NCBI GenBank assembly: GCA_046289975.1
Contig: JBKBUQ010000028.1
Span: 1 to 23,246 of the forward strand
DNA: 23,246 bases
Origin: UBA2798 sp046289975
Lineage (GTDB): Bacteria > Bacteroidota > Bacteroidia > Flavobacteriales_D > UBA2798
Direction of reading: 5' to 3'
Below, in pieces: positions 1 to 8,076 of this stretch. Within the stretch, counting starts at the first letter, position 1, and every line of letters begins with the position of its first letter. The notes under the pieces were generated by a model. It did no database searches and had not been told where the DNA came from. It saw nothing but the letters and a program-made list of their open reading frames with translations. The position numbers and the translations under genes were made by a program.

Positions 1-2577
1 TGCAGGATTAAACTCTGGCAATTTTGCAAAACTTACGCTGTTTTTATTACCCAGTTTGCTCCATAGCTCTTCCGCAATATGGGGTGCATACGGCGAAACC
101 AAAACAACCAGCTCACTTAATACAGACCGTTTATTGCATTTCAAATCGCTTAGTTCATTTACACAAATCATCAATGTAGAAACTACAGTATTGAAAGAAT
201 ACCTGTCGATATCCTCCACCACTTTTTTAATGGCTTTGTGCAGTGCTTTTAATTCCTCCGGACTTGCAGTTTCATCGCTCACAGCAAATCCATTTTCACT
301 ATGGAATAAACGCCATAACTTTTTCAAAAAGCGGGAAGTCCCTTCGATTCCTTTAGTATCCCAGGGCTTGTGTTGCTCAAGCGGACCAAGAAACATCTCA
401 TACAATCGCAAGGTATCTGCACCTACCGAATGGCAGAGATCATCGGGATTTACAACATTGTGCCAACGCTTCGACATTTTTCCAACTTCACTGGTGCAAA
501 GCAGCTGACCTTCTTCAAGAATAAATTCTGCTGATGCAAAATCATCTCTCCATTTTTTTAATTCTTCCACATTGATCACGTCTCCGTCCGCAAGCTTCAG
601 ATCGACGTGTATTGGAGTTGTTTCATATTTATCGCGGAGATTTCTGGAAACAATTTTATTGGAGCCATTGATCCGGTAAATAATTTTAGAAACCCCCTGA
701 ATCATTCCCTGATTGATCAGTTTTTTTGCCGGTTCCGCAAAGTCAATAAAACCGAGATCCATTAGGAATTTTGTCCAAAAACGAAAATATAGCAGGTGTC
801 CGGTCGCGTGTTCTGCTCCGCCAATATATAGATCAACCTGATTCCAATACGCCATTGCCTCACGCGACGCAAATGCAGATTGATTTTTGGGATCCATATA
901 GCGGAGAAAATACCATGAACTACCCGCCCAGCCCGGCATGGTAGTGGTTTCGTATTCGTATTTACCCAAATGTTTCCAGTTTGCAGCACGCGCTAACGGT
1001 GGCTCACCGGTTTCAGTAGGTAAAAATTTATCGACCTCCGGCAATGTTACCGGCAAATCTTTTTCTTCAACGCAATACGGAATTCCATCTTTGTAATAAA
1101 CAGGAATGGGTTCTCCCCAATACCGTTGTCTTCCGAAAATCGCATCGCGCAAACGGAAATTTACTTTTCCTTTTCCAAATCCGGACTCTTCAATTTTTGC
1201 AATGGATACGCGAATAGCTTCATATCCGGTTAGTCCATTCAAAAAATCAGAATTGATGAGTTTAGCCTCTTTGGTAGGATGTGCCTTTTCTGAAACATCT
1301 ACTCCTTCCATAATTGCAGGAATAGGAAGATCAAAATGTTTTGCAAACACATAATCACGCTGATCGCCACATGGAACTGCCATTACAGCACCTGTTCCGT
1401 AACCTGCAAGTACATAGTCAGCAATCCAAACCGGAACAAGTTTGCCTGTAAATGGATGTTTCACATAAGCTCCGGTAAAAGCACCACTTACATTCTTTAC
1501 CTCTGCCTGACGCTCACGCTCACTTCTGTTTTTTGCATAGGTAATATAATTCTCTACAACTGCCTTATGTTGTGAAGTTGTGATTTTTGAAACCAGTTCG
1601 TGTTCAGGGGCAAGTACCACAAACGAAACACCAAATATAGTATCCGGACGCGTTGTAAATACTTCTATCGTTTCAGCATGACCTACAAGATCAAAACGAA
1701 TGCTTGCGCCCTCTGATTTTCCAATCCAGTTGCGTTGTGCTTCTTTAATCGAATCGCTCCAGTCGATGGTATCAAGATCGCGCAACAATCGCTCCGAATA
1801 GGCAGTAATGCGTAAACTCCATTGCTTCATCAGCTTTCTCTCTACGGGATGTCCTCCCCTTTCGGAAACACCGTCTTTTACTTCATCGTTAGCAAGCACT
1901 GTCCCCAAAGCGGGACACCAGTTCACCCAACTGTCGTCGAGGTAAGCAAGGCGAAAATTCATAAGGATTTCCATCCTTTTTTTCTCGTCGAACGTTTTCC
2001 ACTCATCTGCAGAAAAGGCCTGAACATCGCGTTCGATACCACCAGTGAGTACTTGGGCTTCTGCACCCTGAAAACCGTGTTGCTCAAAAATTGAAACCAA
2101 TTGTGAAATCGGTTCGGCCTTATCGTTCTGTCGGTTGTACCATGAATCAAACAGCCGGATAAAGATCCATTGTGTCCATTTGTAATATGCAGGATCAGAA
2201 GTGCGCACTTCACGGTCCCAATCGAAAGAAAATCCTATTCTATCCAATTGCTGACGGTAACGTGCAATATTCTGTTCGGTAGTAAGTGCAGGATGTTGAC
2301 CTGTTTGAATAGCATATTGTTCTGCAGGAAGTCCGAACGAATCATATCCCATCGGATGAAGTACGTTGAAGCCTTGAAGTCGTTTGTAACGAGCAATGAT
2401 ATCGGAAGCAATGTAACCAAGCGGGTGACCAACATGCAAACCTGCTCCTGAAGGATATGGAAACATATCCAAAACATAATATTTAGGAAGTCCTGAACTG
2501 TTGGATGCGGTAAATGTTTTATTCGTAGCCCAATACTGCTGCCATTTTTGTTCGATCTCTCTTGGGTTGTATTCCAT
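1..2577 (-). CDS. leuS: Leucyl-tRNA synthetase, C-terminus cut by window edge
   Basis: This is a class Ia aminoacyl-tRNA synthetase that charges tRNA-Leu with leucine in the cytoplasm. Read from ATG at 2577, the frame stays open for 859 codons to the left edge, so only the last few dozen residues of a roughly 920-950 residue family are missing. The N-terminus carries PYPSGAGLHVGHPLGY, with the HIGH-type motif HVGH at residues 48-51. The CP1 editing domain is present, with TTRPDTIFGVSF and a GTGAVMAVPCGDQRD segment. The catalytic core has GGAEHATGHLLYFRF, and the anticodon-binding part has SPYAPHIAEELW just before the edge. The KMSKS loop reads KMSKR (residues 700-704), followed by WHNVVNPDD. 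It is transcribed away from the secreted protein gene at 2667. Identity is secure. Confidence 0.97.
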   Translation of the reverse strand, partial: MEYNPREIEQKWQQYWATNKTFTASNSSGLPKYYVLDMFPYPSGAGLHVGHPLGYIASDIIARYKRLQGFNVLHPMGYDSFGLPAEQYAIQTGQHPALTTEQNIARYRQQLDRIGFSFDWDREVRTSDPAYYKWTQWIFIRLFDSWYNRQNDKAEPISQLVSIFEQHGFQGAEAQVLTGGIERDVQAFSADEWKTFDEKKRMEILMNFRLAYLDDSWVNWCPALGTVLANDEVKDGVSERGGHPVERKLMKQWSLRITAYSERLLRDLDTIDWSDSIKEAQRNWIGKSEGASIRFDLVGHAETIEVFTTRPDTIFGVSFVVLAPEHELVSKITTSQHKAVVENYITYAKNRSERERQAEVKNVSGAFTGAYVKHPFTGKLVPVWIADYVLAGYGTGAVMAVPCGDQRDYVFAKHFDLPIPAIMEGVDVSEKAHPTKEAKLINSDFLNGLTGYEAIRVSIAKIEESGFGKGKVNFRLRDAIFGRQRYWGEPIPVYYKDGIPYCVEEKDLPVTLPEVDKFLPTETGEPPLARAANWKHLGKYEYETTTMPGWAGSSWYFLRYMDPKNQSAFASREAMAYWNQVDLYIGGAEHATGHLLYFRFWTKFLMDLGFIDFAEPAKKLINQGMIQGVSKIIYRINGSNKIVSRNLRDKYETTPIHVDLKLADGDVINVEELKKWRDDFASAEFILEEGQLLCTSEVGKMSKRWHNVVNPDDLCHSVGADTLRLYEMFLGPLEQHKPWDTKGIEGTSRFLKKLWRLFHSENGFAVSDETASPEELKALHKAIKKVVEDIDRYSFNTVVSTLMICVNELSDLKCNKRSVLSELVVLVSPYAPHIAEELWSKLGNKNSVSFAKLPEFNPA

Positions 2578-2595
2578 AGTTTTCAATTGAAACGA

Positions 2596-2622
2596 CGAAA
2601 TTAGGAAAAAAGGCTCAGGCAA
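2596..2622 (-). promoter_or_regulatory. Candidate leuS promoter (Bacteroidota type)
   Basis: On the minus strand, TAATTTCG (2603-2596) matches the Bacteroidota -7 box TAnnTTTG at all but one fixed position. A TTG (2622-2620) lies 16 bases upstream as a possible -33 element. The box sits about 20 bases before the leuS ATG, implying a leader of roughly a dozen bases. The spacing is slightly short, so this is a tentative call from motif reading. Confidence 0.35.
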
Positions 2623-2666
2623 CCCTTTTTTAAGAACGGCGTCTAACCAGCAAATCCCTCCAAACC

Positions 2667-5243
2667 ATGAAACGCCTTATTCTATTGGCGGCAATGCTAT
2701 TTGCTGCCCTGTCTTCCTTTGCCGTTTGTCCCGGCATGACCACCACAGTCAATACTTTTCCAACATCCTGTTTCGGTCAATGCACCGGAGCCGCTCAGGT
2801 TTCAGTGGCAGGCGGAAGTGGTAACTACAATTACTTTTATATCGATTTAAGCAATAATCCTGTTGGGAATCCAAATGGGAATCAAGTAACAGCATTATGC
2901 GCCGGTAATTATCAAGTCGTTATTCAGGATGTCACTGCAGGGTGTTTTGATACAACGAGCTTTTCCATTTCGCAACCTCCAATGTTGGTTAGTACTGCCT
3001 TTATCACCCAAGGCATATCCTGTTTTGGTGCAAGCACAGGTGTTATACAATCCGCAGCTACAGGAGGAACACCGCCCTACGTGATTATGTGGTCGAATGG
3101 TGTAACAACTCAAATTAATTCGGGAGTTCAGGCAGGAACATATATTCTTCAGGTTGTTGATGCCAACGGATGTCAGGCAATGCCATTTACGGTTCCTGTT
3201 AACCAACCTGCACAAATCACGCTCACTACCAGCTCAACACCTTCGTCCTGCACATCACCCGATGGTACTGCAACCGTTGTTGCTACCGGAGGAACCGGCG
3301 CATTTACGTATTCCTGGAATTCTGCACCGGCTCAAACCACACAAACTGCAACAGGCCTTGCTGCCGGCACCTATATTGTTACTGCAACTGATGCCAACGG
3401 CTGCAACGCAACGCAAAACGTAACAGTTAGCGGATCCGGATCATTAGTAGTTACCGCCAACGCAACAGGAAGCAGCTGCAACCCTTGTACCGGTCAGGTT
3501 TTTTCCATCGCTGCAAATGGAACTGCGCCCTACGAATTCAGTCTTGACGGCGGTCCGCAACAAAGCGGAACTTCGTTCACCAATGTTTGTCCAGGTCCTC
3601 ATATTGTTACCGCTTTTGACGATGCCGGATGTATGGCCGTTTATACCGTGATCGTTCCCAACAATGGAGTTCCCGGACTTTCTGTGAGCGAAGTAATGTC
3701 GCCCGAATCCGGTGTTGGCATGCAAAACGGAATTCTTGATCTTACTCTAACAGGTGGCAATGGTCCTTTCACTTTTTTATGGTCGAACGGGGCAACTGGC
3801 GAAGACATTTATTCTCTCACCGGAGGTGTTTATTCGGTTACAATTACAGATGTGAACGGATTTTGTGCGACTTATACATTTCAGGTTACAACATTAACCG
3901 GATATGGATGGATCACCGGCACACTCATTAATGATGCTAACGGAAATTGTGTTTTTGATTCCGGAGAATTTCCCTTGGCAAATTATCTTGTAACACTTAC
4001 AAACGGAACACAATCGTATTTTGGATACACAAATTCTTCCGGTCAGTATTCGATTTGGGCGCCAACCGGGAACTACACTTTACAACCATCAAATACAACT
4101 AATCTCTCTGCATCTTGCGGTAGTTCATTAAACGTTGCTGTTCCCAATGGCGCTACAGCAGGAAACAATAATTTTTATTACCAGATTCCTCCGGTACACG
4201 ATGTTTGTGTTAATGTATGGTCCTCCGCAATGGTGCCCGGATTTAACGGTTATTATGCAGTAACCGTTACCAACTACGGATCACTCGCTTCGAGCGGAGA
4301 TGTTTGCCTGCCTTTACCTGCCGCAATAAATTACCTCAACAGCTCAATTACTCCCAATAGTACCAATGGAGATACGATATGCTTCTCTTATTCCAATCTG
4401 AATCCCGGAGCTAATTTTGTTGTTTACGTGAACTTTTTCACTCCTATTGGCACAACACTTGGCAGTGTAACTATCACTTGCGTCAATGCTACTGTTACCA
4501 ATGGAACTGACATCAATCCGGGTTGCAATACATTTTGCTACACACGCGTTGTAACAGGTTCTTATGATCCAAACGATAAATCGGTATCGCCTTCAGGAAT
4601 TGGAAGCAATGGCGACATTGAGATGAGCGAAGACAAGTTAACGTATCTCATCCGTTTTCAGAATACGGGCAATGGTCCTGCAGTGAATATTTTCATAACC
4701 GACACGCTCTCTTCCTTGCTTGATCCAACCTCCATTGTAATGCTCAATGCAAGTCATGATTATTCAATCGACATTCTTCCCGGGAACATCATACGCTGGC
4801 ATTTTGCCAACATCATGCTACCCGATAGCACCAGCGATGAACCCAACAGTCATGGTCATGTGCAGTTTACCATTAACACACTGAACATACCACAAATCGG
4901 ACAATTCATCGAAAACACCGCTAACATCTATTTCGACTTTAACGAACCTGTAATTACCAATACCACGCTTAACACGTATGCAGATTTCTCATCCGTAACG
5001 GAACATGGAGCAGAAACCATTCTCCTCTATCCGAATCCGGCTGGCGATCGTTTTAGCATCCGGAATAAGGACAACAAGCCTGTTCAGGCAGAGCTGATTG
5101 ATATTTCCGGAAGGACTATACGCACGCAACAGCTTCGCAATGGTGATTCATTCGAAACGTCTGATTGTGCCAACGGTGTTTATCTGGTTCGCCTAACAGC
5201 TAATGGTAAACAGCAAACCATTCGTCTGGTCATTCAACACTGA
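2667..5243 (+). CDS. Secreted SprB-repeat protein with T9SS C-terminal sorting domain
   Basis: This is a cell-surface or secreted protein of 858 residues, probably exported by Sec and then by the type IX secretion system. The N-terminus is a clear signal peptide (KR, then a hydrophobic stretch ending SSFA, residues 1-19). Five SprB-like repeats start near residues 34, 118, 194, 270 and 346. The first four open with a Ser-Cys, and most carry a GG-x-PY/GxF-x-W-S/N core and an AGTY/GVY-x-V-x-DANGC ending. A carboxypeptidase-regulatory/SdrD-like beta domain follows from about 412 (GTLINDANGNCVFDSGE). Near 632-760 lies a SYDPNDK...NIYFDFNEP region typical of the DUF11-like/DUF7619 module in this phylum. 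The last 73 residues form a type A sorting domain (YPNPAGDRFSI, then DISGR, then GVYLVRL). A ligand cannot be named; adhesion or gliding-related surface roles are inference from SprB. Confidence 0.9.
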   Translation: MKRLILLAAMLFAALSSFAVCPGMTTTVNTFPTSCFGQCTGAAQVSVAGGSGNYNYFYIDLSNNPVGNPNGNQVTALCAGNYQVVIQDVTAGCFDTTSFSISQPPMLVSTAFITQGISCFGASTGVIQSAATGGTPPYVIMWSNGVTTQINSGVQAGTYILQVVDANGCQAMPFTVPVNQPAQITLTTSSTPSSCTSPDGTATVVATGGTGAFTYSWNSAPAQTTQTATGLAAGTYIVTATDANGCNATQNVTVSGSGSLVVTANATGSSCNPCTGQVFSIAANGTAPYEFSLDGGPQQSGTSFTNVCPGPHIVTAFDDAGCMAVYTVIVPNNGVPGLSVSEVMSPESGVGMQNGILDLTLTGGNGPFTFLWSNGATGEDIYSLTGGVYSVTITDVNGFCATYTFQVTTLTGYGWITGTLINDANGNCVFDSGEFPLANYLVTLTNGTQSYFGYTNSSGQYSIWAPTGNYTLQPSNTTNLSASCGSSLNVAVPNGATAGNNNFYYQIPPVHDVCVNVWSSAMVPGFNGYYAVTVTNYGSLASSGDVCLPLPAAINYLNSSITPNSTNGDTICFSYSNLNPGANFVVYVNFFTPIGTTLGSVTITCVNATVTNGTDINPGCNTFCYTRVVTGSYDPNDKSVSPSGIGSNGDIEMSEDKLTYLIRFQNTGNGPAVNIFITDTLSSLLDPTSIVMLNASHDYSIDILPGNIIRWHFANIMLPDSTSDEPNSHGHVQFTINTLNIPQIGQFIENTANIYFDFNEPVITNTTLNTYADFSSVTEHGAETILLYPNPAGDRFSIRNKDNKPVQAELIDISGRTIRTQQLRNGDSFETSDCANGVYLVRLTANGKQQTIRLVIQH

Positions 5244-5264
5244 TCATTATTCTTTTAATGTACC

Positions 5265-5293
5265 AAAGCCACTCCAATTGGGGTGGCTTTTTT
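5265..5293 (+). terminator. Rho-independent terminator after the T9SS cargo gene
   Basis: An 11-bp stem, AAAGCCACTCC paired with GGGGTGGCTTT with one T-G wobble, closes an AATT loop and runs into six T residues (5288-5293). It lies 21 bases past the stop codon and should separate this gene from ftsX. Confidence 0.85.
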
Positions 5294-5352
5294 ACGTTAT
5301 TAACATCACGCTATTGGTCTTTCAGGAATTTTAACAGCTCATTAAGCCCGGT

Positions 5353-5366
5353 TATCTTTATTTTCG
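5353..5366 (+). promoter_or_regulatory. Candidate -7 box(es) before ftsX
   Basis: Two overlapping near-matches to TAnnTTTG, TATCTTTA (5353-5360) and TATTTTCG (5359-5366), lie just before the ftsX ATG. Each deviates at one fixed base. The only TTG upstream (5324-5326) is farther away than usual. A start of transcription downstream of a terminator is expected here, but the exact box is uncertain. Confidence 0.3.
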
Positions 5367-5370
5367 CTGC

Positions 5371-6261
5371 ATGAGTCAGGAAAGCAATCGCCTCGCCCGT
5401 CGTAGCACACGCGCATCGTATATCTCAACGGTGATCGGAATTTCTTTGGTGCTTTTTATGCTCGGACTTGTTGGCTGGGGAGTCATGATCTCCCGCAAAG
5501 TAACACGTCTGGCCAAGGAAAGTATTCGTATGGACGTGTTCTTCAAGGAAAATGTGCGTGATGCTGATATGCGTCAGCTCGAAAAAACACTTGCCTCTGA
5601 AGACTGGGTGAAATCGGCGCGTTTTGTAAGTAAAGAAGAAGCACTATCCATTACCGAAAGCATTCTGCACGATGATTCGCTTACTGCTCCGGTAGATAAT
5701 TACAATGCGATTTTACCTTCCATTGAAGTTTACATCAATGAAGAATGGGCCCATAGCGACAGCGTGATAAAGATTGAAGACGCCCTGCTTGCCAAATACA
5801 AAACCACATTAATTGAAGAAGTTTGGTACGATCGTTCCATGTTTCTCACCATTAACAACAGCACCAAATACGCCGCCTGGATCATTTTGGCACTGGCAGG
5901 ATTGTTACTTGTTGTGGCCATTGCTTTGATTAATAACACGATTCGACTTGCTATCTATGCCAAACGACTGCTCATTCGGTCGATGCAGCTGGTTGGGGCC
6001 ACAGAGAGCTTTATCCGTCGTCCCTTTTTATTCAGGGCCTTTGTTCAGGGCATTCTTTCGTCACTTATCTCTCTGGGACTCCTCCTGTTGGGCATGAATT
6101 ACCTTATTACCTGGTTCCCCGATCTTACAGAAGTTCATGATACTCCCATGATGCTGATGCTATTTGGAGGCATTACCGTTCTGGGTATCCTTATTTCATG
6201 GATTTCTACTTATTTTGCACTGCGGAAGTACCTCCGCCTCAAATCCGAATTATTGTACTGA
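5371..6261 (+). CDS. ftsX: Cell division protein FtsX
   Basis: This is the inner-membrane permease-like subunit of FtsEX, which transmits ATPase movement across the membrane to periplasmic murein hydrolase activators. At 296 residues it has the usual length. It shows a short cytoplasmic tail, one membrane segment (about 18-40), an extracytoplasmic domain (about 45-165) containing DVFFKENVRDADMRQLEK and VKSARFVSKEEAL, then three membrane segments (about 168-190, 220-245 and 260-282) with a cytoplasmic NNTIRLAIYAKR loop. The gene leads a compact set with a DUF3098 protein, uppP and truB. No ftsE lies in the window; ftsE away from ftsX is common in Bacteroidota. An EnvC-like protein, the expected partner class, is encoded at 18427. 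Confidence 0.93.
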   Translation: MSQESNRLARRSTRASYISTVIGISLVLFMLGLVGWGVMISRKVTRLAKESIRMDVFFKENVRDADMRQLEKTLASEDWVKSARFVSKEEALSITESILHDDSLTAPVDNYNAILPSIEVYINEEWAHSDSVIKIEDALLAKYKTTLIEEVWYDRSMFLTINNSTKYAAWIILALAGLLLVVAIALINNTIRLAIYAKRLLIRSMQLVGATESFIRRPFLFRAFVQGILSSLISLGLLLLGMNYLITWFPDLTEVHDTPMMLMLFGGITVLGILISWISTYFALRKYLRLKSELLY

Positions 6262-6263
6262 GC

Positions 6264-6518
6264 ATGAGTCGTCACGAACAACCTACCCAAATCCCCTTTA
6301 CGCGGGAAAATTATTATTTCATTATTGCCGGAGTTGTGCTGGTAATTCTTGGCTTTATGGCTATGATTGGCGGTGGATCAACCGAAGCCAATGAATTTAA
6401 TGAAGCCGAACTGTTTTCCTTCCGTCGCATTACCCTTGCTCCGTTTCTGGTTATTTTAGGATATGTGGTTGTATTGGTAGGCATCCTCCGTCGTCCGAAA
6501 AACGAGAACAAAGCCTAA
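6264..6518 (+). CDS. DUF3098 family small membrane protein
   Basis: This is an 84-residue protein with two predicted membrane segments (about 17-37 and 58-75) joined by a loop containing a GGGSTEANEFNE stretch. The second segment is introduced by LFSFRRITLAPF, and the short basic tail ends RRPKNENKA. The size and pattern match DUF3098, a Bacteroidota family without a known function. I chose the ATG at 6264, two bases past the ftsX stop. A longer reading frame open from 6198 would run 64 bases into ftsX and add a stretch that does not resemble the family. The gene abuts uppP with TAAATG, so stop and start touch. Its fixed place between ftsX and uppP suggests an envelope role, by inference only. 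Confidence 0.85.
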   Translation: MSRHEQPTQIPFTRENYYFIIAGVVLVILGFMAMIGGGSTEANEFNEAELFSFRRITLAPFLVILGYVVVLVGILRRPKNENKA

Positions 6519-7310
6519 ATGGAATTGCTTGACGCGATTATCATTGCCGTAGTTGAAGGAATAACCGAATACCTTCCTGTTTCTTCTACAGGACACATGA
6601 TTATCACGGAAAAAGTACTCGGACTGGAAAGCACCGATTTTTCAAAAGCCTTTATGATTAATATTCAGTTAGGCGCCATTCTCTCGGTAGTGGTACTCTA
6701 CTGGAAGCGTTTTTTTCAGTCGCTCGATTTCTATTTCAAACTTATCACAGCATTTATTCCTGCAGCAGTTCTTGGCCTGTTGCTTAGCGATTATATCGAC
6801 TCCATGCTTGAAAGCGTGGTAACGGTTGCCTGTTCATTGGTCTTGGGTGGAATGATTCTATTGTTCATTGATAAATGGCTGGATAAAGCAGAGAACAATG
6901 CAGAAGTAGATTACCCCAAAGCATTTAAAATCGGATTGTTTCAGTGCATTGCCATGATTCCCGGAGTATCACGGTCGGCTGCTACCATTATTGGAGGCAT
7001 GACCCAAAAACTCAATCGCAAAACAGCGGCGGAATTTTCTTTTTTTCTTGCGGTACCCACCATGCTGGCTGCTTCTGCGAAAAAGCTGAAAGACGTATGG
7101 GACAAAGACCCATCCATCCTTACGGATAACATCAACACCCTGCTCATCGGTAATCTGGTTGCGTTTGTTGTTGCGTTGATTGCAATTAAATTTTTTATCG
7201 ACTATCTCAGCAAATACGGATTCCGTGTATTTGGTTATTACCGCATCATTGTAGGAGCAACCATACTTGCATTATTGGCAATGGGGTATGAATTGAATAT
7301 TACCGGATGA
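6519..7310 (+). CDS. uppP: Undecaprenyl-diphosphatase UppP (BacA)
   Basis: This integral membrane phosphatase converts undecaprenyl diphosphate to the monophosphate, recycling the carrier lipid used for peptidoglycan and polysaccharide export. Its loss is linked to bacitracin sensitivity. At 263 residues it is close to the usual 265-275. The two family signatures are present: EGITEYLPVSSTGH (E13, E17, H26) and PGVSRSAATIIGG (S151, R152), which correspond to the catalytic residues of the E. coli enzyme. Several hydrophobic segments fill the rest. The start codon touches the DUF3098 stop and the stop overlaps the truB start (ATGA), so the gene is probably translationally coupled on both sides. 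Confidence 0.96.
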   Translation: MELLDAIIIAVVEGITEYLPVSSTGHMIITEKVLGLESTDFSKAFMINIQLGAILSVVVLYWKRFFQSLDFYFKLITAFIPAAVLGLLLSDYIDSMLESVVTVACSLVLGGMILLFIDKWLDKAENNAEVDYPKAFKIGLFQCIAMIPGVSRSAATIIGGMTQKLNRKTAAEFSFFLAVPTMLAASAKKLKDVWDKDPSILTDNINTLLIGNLVAFVVALIAIKFFIDYLSKYGFRVFGYYRIIVGATILALLAMGYELNITG

Positions 7311-8050
7311 AAATTGATTTGCAGCAAGGAGAGATCTGGCTCGTTGACAAACCCTACGAATGGACTTCCTTTGATGTATTGCGCAAACTCAAGCCTGCGC
7401 TAATCCGAAATACCGGCGATAAAAAAGCAAAAATTGGTCACGCAGGAACACTCGACCCGCTCGCAACGGGACTGTTGATTATTTGCGTTGGAAAAGCGAC
7501 CAAAAAGATCGACACATTGCAATCAGGTATCAAGGAATACACCGGCAGTATTTTTTTGGGTGCAACAACACCTTCTTACGACAGAGAAACGGAGGTGAAT
7601 GCACAATTTCCTGTTTCGGGAATAGGAGAAAAAGAAATACGTGAAACTGCTCAAATCTTTTTAGGAAAACAGGAGCAACAAGCGCCTGTATTTTCTGCCA
7701 AAATGATCGATGGCAAACGAGCCTACGATCATGCCCGCAAGGGAACAGAAATAGAAATGAAAAAGCATGAAGTGGAGATCTACGGATTTGAGATCACATC
7801 GATTGAACTTCCGCTCATTCGTTTTAAAGTTACATGCAGCAAAGGCACCTACATCCGTTCGCTGGCACATGATTTTGGCAAACGACTGAATTCAGGGGCC
7901 TATCTTTTCGATCTTAGAAGGACCAAAAGCGGAGACTTCGATGTAGAAAATGCCGAAACAATTCAGCAAATCCTCGAACGATTAAGCGGAGAAAAACACG
8001 AGATAGAACTCGACAGTAAACGCGCCTTTCTTCGCGATAACAGAAAATAA
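7307..8050 (+). CDS. truB: tRNA pseudouridine-55 synthase TruB
   Basis: The enzyme isomerises U55 in the T-loop of elongator tRNAs to pseudouridine. The protein has 247 residues, the compact form lacking a long C-terminal PUA extension, as is usual in Bacteroidota. It has the LVDKPYEWTSFDVL opening and the GHAGTLDPLATGLL motif with catalytic Asp50. Further along are KEYTG, the CSKGTYIRSLAHDFG segment and the LRRTKSGDF strand, all family features. The ATG overlaps the uppP stop by four bases, so it is the last gene of the ftsX-DUF3098-uppP-truB set. It converges on the minus-strand gene with only 26 bases between stops. Confidence 0.96.
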   Translation: MKIDLQQGEIWLVDKPYEWTSFDVLRKLKPALIRNTGDKKAKIGHAGTLDPLATGLLIICVGKATKKIDTLQSGIKEYTGSIFLGATTPSYDRETEVNAQFPVSGIGEKEIRETAQIFLGKQEQQAPVFSAKMIDGKRAYDHARKGTEIEMKKHEVEIYGFEITSIELPLIRFKVTCSKGTYIRSLAHDFGKRLNSGAYLFDLRRTKSGDFDVENAETIQQILERLSGEKHEIELDSKRAFLRDNRK

Positions 8051-8076
8051 AATGCGGACTATTTTGCCTGAAAAGA

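Noticed and set aside
56..508. A 150-codon open frame on the plus strand
   Set aside because: It lies fully antisense to leuS, whose motifs are clear on the other strand, and its translation shows no domain or signal.
6198..6263. N-terminal extension of the DUF3098 frame
   Set aside because: It lies inside ftsX and does not resemble the family; the ATG at 6264, two bases after the ftsX stop, fits better.
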